Below are positions 30,248 to 40,710 of a stretch of 64,000 bases of DNA, piece by piece. Below the pieces are notes generated by a model. It searched no databases. It was given only the letters and a program-made list of their open reading frames with translations, and was not told the origin of the DNA. Position 1 is the first letter of the stretch. Every line of letters starts with the position of its first letter. The position numbers were made by a program, and so were the translations under genes. This DNA comes from Rossellomorea marisflavi. Its GTDB lineage: Bacteria > Bacillota > Bacilli > Bacillales > Bacillaceae_B. The stretch covers positions 4,096,001-4,160,000 of the forward strand of contig NZ_CP047095.1 in the NCBI RefSeq assembly GCF_009806575.1. The letters are read 5' to 3'.

Positions 30248-31918
30248 TTACATTTTCTCCGGTGCAGAAACCCCAATCAATGCCAAAGCATTCTGAAGCG
30301 TAATCCGTACCGTCTTCACTAGCGCCAGACGGGCCGTTGTCAACTCACGGTTCTCCCCATCAAGAACTTTATTCGCATTATAGAAGCTGTGGAAAGCCGA
30401 AGCCAAGTCATTGATGTAATTGGCCATGCGGTGAGGCGTACGTTTCTCGGCTGCATCCGCGATCGTCTGCGGGAATTCACCAAGCTTCTTCAATAGATCG
30501 ATCTCTTTCTCCGTCCCGATAAGGCTCAAGTCCACCTTGTCTTCAGACGCAAGCCCCTGCTCCTCAGCCTGACGAAGGATACTGCAGATCCGCGCATGGG
30601 CATATTGTGCATAATAAACCGGGTTCTCATTCGACTGGGAAACGGCAAGATCCAGATCGAAGTCCATATGCGTATCCGCACTTCTCATCGCAAAGAAATA
30701 ACGAACGGCATCGAGGCCGACTTCTTCTACCAATTCACGAAGCGTCACGGCTTTACCTGTACGCTTGCTCATCTTCATCTTCTCGCCGTTCTTGTACAGA
30801 TGGACGAGTTGGATGATTTCCACTTCAAGCTTGTCGCGGTCGAAGCCAAGTGCCTCGACAGCAGCCTTCATACGAGGGATGTAGCCGTGGTGATCTGCTC
30901 CCCAGATGTTGATGAGGACATCATGGCCGCGGTCGAACTTATCTTTATGATACGAAATGTCAGGGGTCAAGTACGTGTACGTACCGTCATTCTTGATCAA
31001 CACACGGTCTTTATCGTCCCCGAGTTCAGTTGATTGGAACCAGGTCGCTCCGTCTTTTTCGTATACGTGGCCGTTGTCTTTAAGCGTTTGTAGGGCAGCA
31101 TCGATCTTCCCGTTATTGTAAAGGGATGTTTCGGAATACCAGACGTTGAATGGTACACGGAACATTTCCAGATCCTTTTGAAGCTTCGCCATTTCAGTCT
31201 TCAAACCGTATTCACGGAAGAACGCATAGCGATCCTCTTCACTTGCTTCTGCGTATGTGCGGCCGTACTCGGCAGCGATATCCTTCCCGATCTGGATGAT
31301 ATCGGCACCGTGGTACCCATCCTCAGGCATGGCTTTGTCTTCGCCGAGTGCCTGGAAGTAACGTGCTTCCACTGAGACAGCAAGGTTATGGATCTGGTTC
31401 CCTGCATCATTGATGTAATACTCACGCGTTACCTCATAGCCTGCCTTCTCGAGGACGTTGCATAGGGAATCACCGACAGCAGCTCCACGGGCATGACCAA
31501 GGTGAAGGTCACCGGTAGGATTGGCGGATACGAATTCCACGTTCACACGCTCTCCGTTTCCGGCATTGGATTGTCCATAGTCATGGCCTTCATCAAGGAT
31601 GACAGGAATCAAGTCGTTGAGGTAGGCATTGTCCATGAAAAAGTTGATGAAGCCCGGTCCTGCGATGTCCAGCTTCTCGATGGACGCTTTGGATTGATCA
31701 AAGTGGTTGATCAGCTCTTCTGCAATCATGCGTGGAGCTTTTTTTGCCACCCGCGCGAGCTGCATCGCCATATTCGTGGAATAATCCCCGTGGGTTTTAT
31801 CCTTCGGAGTCTCCAGGATCACATCAGGGATCTGGTCTTCAGTGGCAAGTCCCGCTTTAATGACAGCGTCCTTGATTTCAGCTTTCAGTTTTTCTTGCAC
31901 GTTTTCAACAATATTCAT
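30248..31918 (-). CDS. argS: arginyl-tRNA synthetase
   Basis: Class I aminoacyl-tRNA synthetase charging tRNA-Arg. 556 residues. N-terminal Add-1 tRNA-binding domain, HIGH-like motif [23 protein letters not shown]-type motif [14 protein letters not shown], and a C-terminal DALR anticodon-binding domain. The start is the ATG at 31916-31918 with AAGGAGG upstream; the 16-residue in-frame extension to 31966 overlaps ywiB and is unconserved. It follows ywiB by 4 nt, as in B. subtilis. Confidence 0.97.
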   Translation of the reverse strand: MNIVENVQEKLKAEIKDAVIKAGLATEDQIPDVILETPKDKTHGDYSTNMAMQLARVAKKAPRMIAEELINHFDQSKASIEKLDIAGPGFINFFMDNAYLNDLIPVILDEGHDYGQSNAGNGERVNVEFVSANPTGDLHLGHARGAAVGDSLCNVLEKAGYEVTREYYINDAGNQIHNLAVSVEARYFQALGEDKAMPEDGYHGADIIQIGKDIAAEYGRTYAEASEEDRYAFFREYGLKTEMAKLQKDLEMFRVPFNVWYSETSLYNNGKIDAALQTLKDNGHVYEKDGATWFQSTELGDDKDRVLIKNDGTYTYLTPDISYHKDKFDRGHDVLINIWGADHHGYIPRMKAAVEALGFDRDKLEVEIIQLVHLYKNGEKMKMSKRTGKAVTLRELVEEVGLDAVRYFFAMRSADTHMDFDLDLAVSQSNENPVYYAQYAHARICSILRQAEEQGLASEDKVDLSLIGTEKEIDLLKKLGEFPQTIADAAEKRTPHRMANYINDLASAFHSFYNANKVLDGENRELTTARLALVKTVRITLQNALALIGVSAPEKM

Positions 31919-31922
31919 GGGT

Positions 31923-32363
31923 CTACGCTTCCTCCTTGTAATGAATGGACATGATATACTCTCCAACCGGATTGCCTTGCATCTTCAGTTGATAGGTGAG
32001 ATTGAAATCCCCTTCAAGGGATGTATCCATCTGTGTGTGGGATAGGGAATGGGTCTTGGTGGTCAATAACAGTGTCCCCAACTGACTTTCATACGAGCCA
32101 TTCTGTTCTTCCTCTTCGTTGAAGGCCATCCTCATCTTGACGGCTCCGCTACGGAGGATCAGGGCCTGACGGTCGGTCAGCTTGACGATCGTATTGGTGG
32201 TGCCCTCTTCTTGTACCTCATCGTATTTCAGGAAAACGGCTCCTGCTTTCTCATAATATCGGCCGAACGAGATCAATTCATATGAATCGCTCTCTTCCCC
32301 GATGGTAATCTTCGTTTTCAAGTGAATTTTGACAGGGGTGGAATCGGTCGGTGAAGCTGTCAA
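31923..32363 (-). CDS. ywiB: DUF1934 family beta-barrel protein (YwiB)
   Basis: Lipocalin-like cytoplasmic protein of unknown role, conserved before argS in Bacillales. I choose the TTG at 32361-32363 ([18 protein letters not shown]), 146 residues, because AAAGGATG sits 7 nt upstream and the length matches B. subtilis YwiB (142). An upstream start at 32441 would add 26 residues without a ribosome-binding site. Family sequence: [22 protein letters not shown] and the C-terminal [21 protein letters not shown]. Confidence 0.8.
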   Translation of the reverse strand: MTASPTDSTPVKIHLKTKITIGEESDSYELISFGRYYEKAGAVFLKYDEVQEEGTTNTIVKLTDRQALILRSGAVKMRMAFNEEEEQNGSYESQLGTLLLTTKTHSLSHTQMDTSLEGDFNLTYQLKMQGNPVGEYIMSIHYKEEA

Positions 32364-32563
32364 ACCACTCACATCCTTTTTAGTATGCTGTATTGGTGCT
32401 ATGTGTAATGGCTCAGATCGGTCTTGTCTCACCTGAACCATTGAATCGTCTATTCATTGGACTCGGCTGCCTGTTGGAGCCTGCCCTCTAACTTATTAAT
32501 TATAAGAACTATCCTGATAAAATGCAATGGAAGGTCCGGGATTTCGGTGAGGATATGAGGAAA

Positions 32564-32595
32564 AAGCCCCTTGGACCGGAGTCTCAAGGGGCTTA
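32564..32595 (-). terminator. speB terminator
   Basis: AAGCCCCTTG / CAAGGGGCTT stem with TTTTTT on the minus strand, 13 nt after speB. The spacer 32364-32563 shows no other gene. Confidence 0.9.
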
Positions 32596-32608
32596 GGAAA
32601 ATCATTGA

Positions 32609-33478
32609 TTACATCCAGCCGAGAAGCATTTCACGGATCAGCTTGCTCGCTGTGTTGGCCGTTTGCTCGGATGGGTCATAGATCGGCGCAACTTCCACCA
32701 GATCTGCACCGACGATGTTCACTTCAGAACGGGCGATTTCATGAATGGACGCAAGAAGTTCTTTGGACGTGATGCCTCCAGCATCCACTGTACCCGTGCC
32801 CGGAGCATGGGCCGGATCAAGGACATCGATGTCGATGGTGACATAAACCGGACGTCCCGCGAGTGTCGGCAGGATTTCCTTAAGTGGTTCCAGGACTTCG
32901 AATTTTGAGATATGCATCCCATTTTCCTTCGCCCATTGGAACTCTTCTTTCATACCGGAACGAATCCCGAAGGAGTACACATTTTCAGGTCCGATATGCT
33001 CAGCGATCTTGCGGATCGGAGTCGAGTGGGAAAGGGGCTCTCCTTCATACTCTTCACGAAGATCGGTATGGGCATCCATGTGGATGATGGCAAGATCCGG
33101 ATGCTTCTTGGCTACGGCTTTCATGACCGGCCACGATACAAGATGCTCCCCACCCATGCCGAATGGTGTCTTCCCATCTGCCAGCAGACCATCGATGTAG
33201 TCTTCGATCATATCCAGACTGCGCTGGGCGTTCCCGAATGGAAGGGGGATATCCCCTGCGTCGTAGTATTTTACTTCTTCCAGCTCACGATCAAGGTAGG
33301 CGCTGTACTCTTCAAGTCCGATGGAAACCTCGCGGATACGGGTTGGGCCGAAGCGTGAACCCGGGCGATAGCTGACGGTCCAGTCCATCGGCATGCCGTA
33401 CAGGACGACTGAACTTTCTTCATAAGAAGGATGACTCTTAATAAATACATTGCCTGAATAGGCTTCATCAAAGCGCAT
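32609..33478 (-). CDS. speB: agmatinase
   Basis: Manganese ureohydrolase turning agmatine into putrescine and urea. 289 residues. Metal ligands lie in GMGGEHLVSWP, HMDAHTDLREEYEGEPLSH and TIDIDVLDPAHAPGTG; GGITSKELL and DLVEVAPIYDPSEQTA complete the family signature. It follows speE, so the pair makes putrescine and then spermidine. GAGAGGAAG precedes the ATG. Confidence 0.96.
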   Translation of the reverse strand: MRFDEAYSGNVFIKSHPSYEESSVVLYGMPMDWTVSYRPGSRFGPTRIREVSIGLEEYSAYLDRELEEVKYYDAGDIPLPFGNAQRSLDMIEDYIDGLLADGKTPFGMGGEHLVSWPVMKAVAKKHPDLAIIHMDAHTDLREEYEGEPLSHSTPIRKIAEHIGPENVYSFGIRSGMKEEFQWAKENGMHISKFEVLEPLKEILPTLAGRPVYVTIDIDVLDPAHAPGTGTVDAGGITSKELLASIHEIARSEVNIVGADLVEVAPIYDPSEQTANTASKLIREMLLGWM

Positions 33479-33499
33479 GGTGTTCTTCCTCTCTTCAAG

Positions 33500-33531
33500 A
33501 AGGACGGACCCTGATTCGGAGGTCCGTCCTT
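33500..33531 (-). terminator. hairpin between speE and speB
   Basis: Strong AAGGACGGACC / GGTCCGTCCTT stem in the 63-nt speE-speB gap. The U-tail is weak, so it may lower rather than stop speB transcription or stabilise the speE 3' end. Confidence 0.5.
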
Positions 33532-33541
33532 TTCATTTGTT

Positions 33542-34372
33542 TTATTCTGTCAGGTCTTTCACGAATTTAGGCAGGACGAATGCTGCGTTGTGTAGCTCTT
33601 TCGTGTAGTACTTCGTTTCGATTTCGTGGAAACGCTCTGCCGGTACGTCTGTCGGATCGTATTTCTTTGAACCGATCGTGAATGCCCACATGCCGCTTGG
33701 ATAGGTCGGGATGTTCGCAGTGTAAAGACGCGTGATCGGGAAGATCTCTTTCACGTCCTTTTGTACTTGGCGGATCAGGTCTGCTTTGAACCATGGGTTA
33801 TCACACTGAGCGACGAAGATCCCGTCTTCTTTCAGCGCTTTGGAGATCCCAGCATAGAAGCCTTTTGTGAAGAGGTTCACGGCAGGTCCTACAGGTTCTG
33901 TTGAATCGACCATGATGACGTCATATTCATTTTCACTTTTGGCGATATGCATGAATCCGTCACCGACTTGAACATCGACACGTTCGTTTTCAAGTTCTCC
34001 TGCAATCTCTGGAAGATACTTCTTGGAATACTCGATGACTTTTCCGTCGATATCAACCAATACCGCCTTCTTCACGCTTGGGTGCTTCAACACTTCACGG
34101 ATGACACCGCCATCTCCTCCACCGACGACCAGGACGTTCTCGGGATTGGGATGGGTGAAAAGGGGTACGTGTGCGACCATTTCATGATAAACGAATTCGT
34201 CTTTCTGACTTGTCATGACCATTCCGTCTAGGAAAAGCATGTTCCCCCATTCTTCCGTTTCGGCCATTTCAAGATATTGAAAATCCGTTTGCTCCGTATG
34301 TAAAGTCTTCTTGATCTTCATCGTGATCCCGAAGTTATCCGTTTGTTTCTCTGTATACCAAAGTCCGCTCAT
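33542..34372 (-). CDS. speE: spermidine synthase
   Basis: Transfers aminopropyl from decarboxylated SAM to putrescine. 276 residues. The N-terminal beta domain begins [17 protein letters not shown]; the Rossmann domain has the SAM-binding [19 protein letters not shown], the catalytic stretch [15 protein letters not shown], and [13 protein letters not shown]. Genes speE and speB adjoin as in B. subtilis. A GGAAAGGAAG sequence precedes the ATG. The spacer to the divergent PBP gene (34373-34692) shows no further gene. Confidence 0.96.
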   Translation of the reverse strand: MSGLWYTEKQTDNFGITMKIKKTLHTEQTDFQYLEMAETEEWGNMLFLDGMVMTSQKDEFVYHEMVAHVPLFTHPNPENVLVVGGGDGGVIREVLKHPSVKKAVLVDIDGKVIEYSKKYLPEIAGELENERVDVQVGDGFMHIAKSENEYDVIMVDSTEPVGPAVNLFTKGFYAGISKALKEDGIFVAQCDNPWFKADLIRQVQKDVKEIFPITRLYTANIPTYPSGMWAFTIGSKKYDPTDVPAERFHEIETKYYTKELHNAAFVLPKFVKDLTE

Positions 34373-34692
34373 TTGTTCTACTTCCTTTCCTTGTAAAGTA
34401 TGGCTGCAGTAAAGGTATGCTGCAGCAGGCTCTATTGTTCAGTCCCTAGACCGGTTGTCTTCATTGTCCAACATTATCCTTCCCTTTCAGGATAAATACA
34501 AACATGAGAAAAAGTATAGTGGAAACTCGCAAAAATTCAAGTGAAATTTTCAGGAACATTCCACACTCCCCGAATAGGAAGTGAATATTCGACTGATGAT
34601 GTTTAAAACCCCTCAAATTATCTCATACTACTAAATAAGAAAGGCAGGTTCTGATAGATTCTGCTTGAGAACGACAGAAAGAGGGGGAAGGA

Positions 34693-36762
34693 ATGGAGAC
34701 GATGGTCAAACAATTCGGTAAATCGAAAAAATATATCAGGCTGGCAGCAGCCGCTTGCCTTGCCATAGTGGTACTCCTCCTATTGATGCTCCTTGCCATA
34801 CTCATTTACGCCAAAGTAAAAGGTCCACCCCCGCTCGCTGTCCCCCAGGCCAGTCTCCTTTACGGAGAAGACGGGTCGGTGATCGGTGAAACGAATACGG
34901 GCGAGAAGCGATACTGGGTCGACCTTGATAACATATCTCCCTATTTGATCGAAGCGACGATTTCCGTCGAAGATAAACGGTTCTATGAGCACTACGGCTT
35001 CGATTTCAAACGGATGGGAGGCGCAGCCCTTGCTGATCTGAAGGCGATGAGCAAGGTGCAGGGGGCCAGCACCATCTCCCAACAGTACGCCCGGAATCTC
35101 TTCCTCTCCCATGATAAAACATGGAAACGAAAGATTTCCGAAGCGATGTACACCTTGCGCATCGAAATGAATTACTCCAAGAAAGAAATCCTTGAAGGCT
35201 ATCTGAATACGATCTATTACGGTCATGGCGCCTACGGAATCCAGGCAGCGAGCCAGTTCTACTTCGGAAAAGACGCGAAGGATCTCACCCTTGAAGAAGC
35301 GGCGGTTCTCGCCGGGGTTCCGAAGGCCCCTGTCTACTACTCACCGATCAGCCATCCTGACAACGCGGGTAAAAGACAGGACCTTATCCTGGATTCCATG
35401 GTGGAAGATCGTCGCATTACGCAAGAAGAGGCCGATTCTGCCAAAAACCATAAGCTCGCCATTACGGGTACCCATCCGAATCAGACGGCGAATGTCGCAC
35501 CCTATTTCCAGGATGTCGTCAAAAGCGTGCTTCATTCAGAGCTTGGGATCGATGAGCGCACGATTGAAATGGGAGGGTTGAAAGTCTATACAACCTTGAA
35601 TCCCGATCACCAGAAGATTGCCGAGAGAGTCGTGGCTGAGCAGATTCCACAGGATTCCGACCTTCAGCTCGCATTCGTCTCGATGGATCCTTCTTCAGGG
35701 TACGTATCGGCAATGGTCGGAGGCAGGGATTATGAACAGAGCCCTTTCAACCGTGCCGTCCAGGCCATCAGACAGCCCGGATCCACGATCAAGCCGCTCC
35801 TTTACTATGCAGCGCTGAAAGAAGGCTATACGCCGTCGACCAGGATGAAGAGCGAGCCCACCTCCTTCACCTTCAATGACGGAGAGTCGACGTATGAACC
35901 CCATAATTATAATAATCAGTACCCCAATGGGGACATCACGCTTGCGCAGGCCATCGCCCTTTCCGATAACATCTACGCGGTCAAGACCCATCTATTCATC
36001 GGCCAGGACACGCTGCCGAAAACAGCCAAGGAACAGTTCGGAATCACGACGGATATCAAAAAGTACCCATCCTCTGCCCTCGGAACATCCGGCGCCAGGG
36101 TCATCGATATGGTCAACGCCTACAATATGTTTGCCAACGGTGGATACAAAGTGAAACCCGTTTTCATTACCAAGGTGGTGGACTATTCAGGGAAGACGAT
36201 TTACGAGCATGCTTCCAAGAAGGAACCTGTCCTTGACCATGATCTTGCTTTCGTCATGACCCATATGCTGACCGGTATCTTTGATCCGAAGCTGAACGGC
36301 TATGCCAATGTGACCGGCACCCAGATCATCGGAGATGCCACCCGTCCCTATGCCGGGAAATCGGGCACGACGGACACGGACAACTGGATGATCGGGTTCA
36401 CCCCTCAGCTGACGGCAGGGGTGTGGACCGGATTCGATAAAGGCGAAGAAGTCAATCTCGCCAACGACAAGTATTATGCGAAGAAAATCTGGGTGAACTT
36501 CATGGAACAGGCCCTGAAGGACGAGCCCATCAAAAGCTTCAAACCGACGAAGAATGTAATCGGAGTGGCAGTGGATCCACAAAGCGGAAAACTTGCCACC
36601 AAGGACTGTCCCGTCCAGCGTTTCACTTATTTTGTGAAAGGGACGGAGCCGACCGACTACTGCCAGACCCATCTCCGTGACGGGAATCATGGCAAAGAGC
36701 ATCATCCCCCATCCAAGAAGCGGAAGCCATGGCTGGACCGGTTCAAGGAATGGATCTTTTAG
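34693..36762 (+). CDS. pbpG: class A penicillin-binding protein (PbpG/PBP2d type)
   Basis: Bifunctional glycosyltransferase/transpeptidase, 689 residues. N-terminal cytoplasmic tail and one membrane anchor (residues 17-40). The GT51 domain has catalytic Glu93 (SVEDKRFYEHYGFD) and QGASTISQQYARNL. The transpeptidase has SxxK (PGSTIKP, Ser about 364), SDN (ALSDNIYAVKT) and KSGTT (about 555). Length and position next to speE-speB match PBP2d, a sporulation-related PBP. AGAGGGGGAAGG precedes the ATG. I could not place a sporulation promoter upstream. Confidence 0.93.
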   Translation: METMVKQFGKSKKYIRLAAAACLAIVVLLLLMLLAILIYAKVKGPPPLAVPQASLLYGEDGSVIGETNTGEKRYWVDLDNISPYLIEATISVEDKRFYEHYGFDFKRMGGAALADLKAMSKVQGASTISQQYARNLFLSHDKTWKRKISEAMYTLRIEMNYSKKEILEGYLNTIYYGHGAYGIQAASQFYFGKDAKDLTLEEAAVLAGVPKAPVYYSPISHPDNAGKRQDLILDSMVEDRRITQEEADSAKNHKLAITGTHPNQTANVAPYFQDVVKSVLHSELGIDERTIEMGGLKVYTTLNPDHQKIAERVVAEQIPQDSDLQLAFVSMDPSSGYVSAMVGGRDYEQSPFNRAVQAIRQPGSTIKPLLYYAALKEGYTPSTRMKSEPTSFTFNDGESTYEPHNYNNQYPNGDITLAQAIALSDNIYAVKTHLFIGQDTLPKTAKEQFGITTDIKKYPSSALGTSGARVIDMVNAYNMFANGGYKVKPVFITKVVDYSGKTIYEHASKKEPVLDHDLAFVMTHMLTGIFDPKLNGYANVTGTQIIGDATRPYAGKSGTTDTDNWMIGFTPQLTAGVWTGFDKGEEVNLANDKYYAKKIWVNFMEQALKDEPIKSFKPTKNVIGVAVDPQSGKLATKDCPVQRFTYFVKGTEPTDYCQTHLRDGNHGKEHHPPSKKRKPWLDRFKEWIF

Positions 36763-36776
36763 ACAGACAAAAAAGA

Positions 36777-36808
36777 AAGACCCGGATCTGTGCGTGATCC
36801 GGGTCTTT
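36777..36808 (+). terminator. terminator after the PBP gene
   Basis: AAAGACCCGGATC / GATCCGGGTCTTT stem; the 3' arm ends in TTT. Confidence 0.75.
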
Positions 36809-36920
36809 CCATGTCCTAGTTCATGTGCAAACTGTGCTTTCATTTTACTTTTATTCTCAACAAAGTACAAGATAGGAAAGTCACATAGAGTAAATGTTCA
36901 CATTTTGTTCACAAACGCTT

Positions 36921-37427
36921 TCATTGGCTTAACAGTGCGCTTTTCAGCTCATCCTTCGAACGATCCCACATCCCCTGATCATGATTCTTCAGGAACGTTG
37001 CGAGGACGCCCTTGGACTTTTCATCCATCTGTTCGACGATGATATGGCGTTTGATCGACTTATCCATGTGGTTCACGTGCTCCGGCATGGATTTATAGCC
37101 CCTTCTCTTTTCCCTGTTCACCACAAGCTCACAAGCTGTCACACCTGCATAGTAAGGACCGTCTTCCATCCGGTCGATCGTCACCCATATCAGCCAATAA
37201 TTTTTCCCGCCTGCCGAATCTTCCCTGTTATTCGTAAACTTGATGCCCTTTTCAATGGGGCTCCGTGCATGCATGGCTCCGACTTCGATGGTGGCTTCGC
37301 CTGCTTCCACGTCGATCATGACGGGTGATACATTGTCCAGACTGAGGGCGCCGACACCGTATCCTCCATGCCCATCCGTCGGGTCATTTTTGATGATGTT
37401 GAATCCGATATTTTTCTTCTTCTCCAT
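36921..37427 (-). CDS. ywhD: YwhD family protein
   Basis: Conserved Bacillales protein of unknown function, 168 residues. It opens NIGFNIIKNDPTDGHGGYGVGALSLDN, characteristic of the family, and includes EVGAMHARSPIEKGI and NYWLIWVTIDR. No signal peptide or membrane span. GAGGAGTGAG precedes the ATG. It adjoins ywhC, as in B. subtilis. Confidence 0.9.
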   Translation of the reverse strand: MEKKKNIGFNIIKNDPTDGHGGYGVGALSLDNVSPVMIDVEAGEATIEVGAMHARSPIEKGIKFTNNREDSAGGKNYWLIWVTIDRMEDGPYYAGVTACELVVNREKRRGYKSMPEHVNHMDKSIKRHIIVEQMDEKSKGVLATFLKNHDQGMWDRSKDELKSALLSQ

Positions 37428-37462
37428 CCTGTCTCACTCCTCTATACTTCAATTGATTTTGA

Positions 37463-38146
37463 CTACGAAAATAGTGAATAGATTGCCGTGAAAATGCTGT
37501 TAAACGTTTGATTCACCGCGGCAATCCCGTTGAAAAGCAACGGTCTGATCGTATAGTTCCCCAATGGGGTAATGACGAGTACGATGAAAATCAGTGCACC
37601 ATACTGCTCATACTGGCTCATCTTTGAACGCACATGGGGCGGTGCCAGATCCTCTATCACCCGGTATCCGTCCAACGGCGGAACCGGTATCAGATTGAAG
37701 ACGAACAGCAGGACATTTAAGTAAACCATCATCTGTAGAAGATTCACGATGAACGACGGGACCGCGAATCCACTGACGCCAATGAAGAAAAAGAACAGGG
37801 CGTAAGCGATGAAGGCCACTAGAAAGTTGCTGAGCGGGCCGGCAAGGGACACAAGGATCCCGGCAAGCTTCGGATTTTTAAAACGCGAACGCTGGACCGG
37901 TACCGGTCTTGCCCACCCGAAACCTGCGATCAGGAGCAGAAGCGTCCCGATCGGATCTAGATGCTGAGCCGGATTCAGCGTCAGGCGTCCCTGATCCTTC
38001 GCCGTATGGTCGCCGAAGCGGTAGGCTACATACGCGTGGGCAAACTCATGGACCGTGAACCCCACGACGAGGGAAATGATGACAAACGGCATCTCGTTCA
38101 GCCGAAAAATGGAAATGGCTTCAAAAAGCTGACGGAATGTTTCCAA
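37463..38146 (-). CDS. ywhC: site-2 protease family membrane metalloprotease (YwhC)
   Basis: M50 family intramembrane zinc protease, 227 residues with about five or six hydrophobic segments. HExxH is in FTVHEFAHAYVAYRFGD, and the third zinc ligand lies in FNLIPVPPLDGYRV. I choose the TTG at 38144-38146, which has AAAGGAG 8 nt upstream and gives a length near B. subtilis YwhC (219); the longer ORF to 38242 adds 32 unconserved residues. Substrate unknown. Confidence 0.87.
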   Translation of the reverse strand: METFRQLFEAISIFRLNEMPFVIISLVVGFTVHEFAHAYVAYRFGDHTAKDQGRLTLNPAQHLDPIGTLLLLIAGFGWARPVPVQRSRFKNPKLAGILVSLAGPLSNFLVAFIAYALFFFFIGVSGFAVPSFIVNLLQMMVYLNVLLFVFNLIPVPPLDGYRVIEDLAPPHVRSKMSQYEQYGALIFIVLVITPLGNYTIRPLLFNGIAAVNQTFNSIFTAIYSLFS

Positions 38147-38321
38147 GGTATGTACTCCTTTATCTGTTTCATATATTTTCTTATTCCCCAGTATACAGGA
38201 AAAGTCCTGCATCCGTAGGCTGAATATGTCTTGCCTGTCCAAGCGTTACCCGATACAGTTAAGGTATAGGCAAAAGCCTATCACAGATTGTATCAAATTC
38301 AAAAGCAGGGAGCGAATGTAA

Positions 38322-38507
38322 ATGCCTTATGTTACCGTGAAGATGCTGGAAGGACGCACCGATGATCAGAAGCGCGCACTCGTTGAGAAAGTGACGGAAG
38401 CCGTCAGCGAAACGACCGGTGCACCTGAAGAGAAAGTCGTCGTCTTCATCGAGGAAATGACCCCTAACCACTACGCGTCAGGCGGCAAGCGCTTAAGCGA
38501 CCAATGA
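38322..38507 (+). CDS. ywhB: 4-oxalocrotonate tautomerase family enzyme
   Basis: 61-residue tautomerase. After removal of Met the catalytic N-terminal Pro (PYVTVKMLEGRT) is exposed, and family residues such as Arg12 are kept. The fold is a beta-alpha-beta hexamer subunit. The physiological substrate in Bacillus is unknown. AGGGAGCG precedes the ATG. Confidence 0.93.
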   Translation: MPYVTVKMLEGRTDDQKRALVEKVTEAVSETTGAPEEKVVVFIEEMTPNHYASGGKRLSDQ

Positions 38508-38512
38508 ACCAT

Positions 38513-38541
38513 GACGGCCCTATGTTGCGGCCGTTTTTTCT
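38513..38541 (+). terminator. ywhB terminator
   Basis: ACGGCC / GGCCGT stem followed by TTTTTTCTTT. Confidence 0.75.
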
Positions 38542-38587
38542 TTGCCCAACATAAAAAAGGACCGCTTCAAGCGCAGTCCCCTCCATC

Positions 38588-39091
38588 CTAGTGAATGACC
38601 TTTTTCAAGCTTTCGATGTAGGCATAGGCCTCATCCACTTCTTCATTCGTATACTTTTGTTTGCTCTTCAGGGTGAAGACCTTTTCCGCCACTTCTTCTT
38701 TCGGCAAGGTATCAAAGTAAAGGACCGTCGATACGAGCTCAAGGAAACGGGCCGATTGACCGTTCATATCCGTTAAGCAATCCTTGAGGAACGGCATGTC
38801 CTTTTCATAGATTCTCAAAAAGTCCTCCCCTTCTTCCGTGACGGAGTAGCGGTATTGATAATAGCCGCCCTTCTTCTCCTTCACTTCCGAGATGAACCCC
38901 ATATTGCATAATTCTTCCACTCTGAGAGTCAGTTCCTCTGAATAGGGACCATAGAAATGAAATTCAAAGCGCTCCTGAAACGGGAAGGCCAGCTTCTTCG
39001 CGATGAAGATCATCTTCTGAAGCTTCTTCCTCCCGATCACTTCTCCCGATGCCATGAAGGCGCTCATCAATTTTGCGTGTTCTTTCAACAA
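38588..39091 (-). CDS. ywgA: YwgA family protein
   Basis: Conserved 167-residue protein of unknown function. Its N-terminal half (RKKLQKMIFIAKKL, FEFHFYGPYSEELTLRVEELCNMGFI) has the look of a winged-helix module. Two successive TTG codons form the start (39089-39091), with AGGAG about 11 nt upstream. It directly follows ywfO in the same direction, the usual arrangement. Confidence 0.85.
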   Translation of the reverse strand: MLKEHAKLMSAFMASGEVIGRKKLQKMIFIAKKLAFPFQERFEFHFYGPYSEELTLRVEELCNMGFISEVKEKKGGYYQYRYSVTEEGEDFLRIYEKDMPFLKDCLTDMNGQSARFLELVSTVLYFDTLPKEEVAEKVFTLKSKQKYTNEEVDEAYAYIESLKKVIH

Positions 39092-39139
39092 TGTACGTCA
39101 TCTCCTACTCCTAGTATTGCATGTCTAGCCACCGTGTCG

Positions 39140-40440
39140 TCATGTGAGTTCTAAGATGCTGCGAATCTGTCTTTTTATATTCTTCTTCGTGGATTCGTCA
39201 TAGAGAAGATCCACTGGATAGTATAGTTTATGGTCTGTCCGGCGCTTCCCGGAGATGGAATCGACGATATCCGACTGCCTTGAAAGCTCCCTCAGCTCAT
39301 CGTTCTTCATCAGAAGGTGAATCGGAAGGCGTTCCTCCTCTTCACCGGGACGGTAAAAGTCGTACGGCAGATCTGATGAGGAATCGACAACAAGATAGTA
39401 GTCGGGATCGATGCCTGCTTTTTTGAAGAGGGCTTCGAGTTCACTATGCTTCTTGTATTCCTTAGCCGGGTCGAATTCGACGTATTTGAACAGGTTGCGA
39501 TTCATGAACCGCTCGCACAGGTCGCGGAGGATCGGGTCTTCTTCTTCCTGCCAAATCTGAAAATAGTACGTGATGACCCCTTCATCAAGCTTCAGGTAAT
39601 CCTCCAGGGAAACATCCCCTGGAACAATGAATAAAAGTGGATCGGTTCCTGTTTGAAGGAATAGGAATCTTCGTAAAGCTCCTTCGCCCTATGTAAGATC
39701 TTCGTCAGGATTACTTCCGCACTCCGTGTGACGGGGTGGAAGTATACCTGCCAATACATTTGATAGCGGCTCATGATGTAGTCCTCGACGGCGTGCATCC
39801 CGCTCTGCTTGATGACGACCTGATCTTCACGCGGTCTCATGACACGAAGGATCCGCTCCATATCGAAGTGGCCGTAGCTTACTCCGGTGAAATAGGCGTC
39901 CCTCTGCAGATAATCCATGCGGTCAGCATCGATCTGGCTGGATATGAGGCTGACGACAAGTTTATTCTTATAGGTTTTAGCAATCACTTCCGCGACATGT
40001 TTCGGGAAGTTCTTTGACACTTTTCTCAGCACTTGGTTGACCTCGGTGTCCCCAAGGATGATCGCCTGGGTGAAATGCTCGTGATCCATATGGAAGACCT
40101 TTTCGAATGAGTGGGAGAACGGTCCATGCCCAAGGTCGTGCAGCAGGGCGGCACAAAGGGATAAGAGGCGCTCATCGTCGCTCCATTCTGGTCTTCCAGC
40201 GAATACATCATCAATGATCCTGCGGATGATTTCATAGACTCCGAGGGAATGGTTGAAACGGCTGTGTTCCGCACCGTGGAAGGTCAAGTAGGTAGTTCCC
40301 AGCTGACGGATCCTGCGAAGGCGTTGAAACTCTTTTGTTCCAATCAAATCCCAGATCACCCGGTCCCTTACATGAACGTATCGATGAACAGGGTCTTTAA
40401 ATACTTTTTCTTCATGTAATTTCTGCTTGGCATACTCCAT
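39140..40440 (-). pseudogene. ywfO: HD-domain phosphohydrolase YwfO, frameshifted
   Basis: The gene reads as two pieces. Residues 1-about 276 are in one frame (40440 to about 39620), with HD motifs RFNHSLGVYEI, LLHDLGHGPFSHSFE and SQIDADRMDYLQRDAYFTGVSYG. The C-terminal 120-150 residues are in another frame (about 39620 to 39140). The first frame stops at 39592, while the second frame is open from upstream of that point (VPGDVSLEDYLKLDEGV) through MNRNLFKYVEFDPAKEY to a normal end. A single -1 shift near 39600-39640 restores a full protein of about 433 residues. No long homopolymer is present. It could be a true mutation, a sequencing error or recoding. The family hydrolyses nucleotides such as dGTP or (p)ppGpp-like substrates. 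Confidence 0.8.
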
Positions 40441-40710
40441 CTTTTACCCTCTTCCTAACTAGCATCTTTCTATTATAGCGGCTTTTTACCCACGATTCAT
40501 CTCGAATCGTGTCGAAAAAAATAGGTAATTGTCTTCGAGGCTTTTCATTCCTGATGTTTTGGGGATGAAATTTTTTTGTGATTCTGACCCCTCTTGACAG
40601 GAGTAGAGAACCGCTGGTTTTTGAATCGTTCTGCATTGTTCCTATATTTCCTTTTTCTGTTTGGTGCAAACCTGTTTGTTGGATTTATGGTGGTTCATAG
40701 TTATTCTGGA

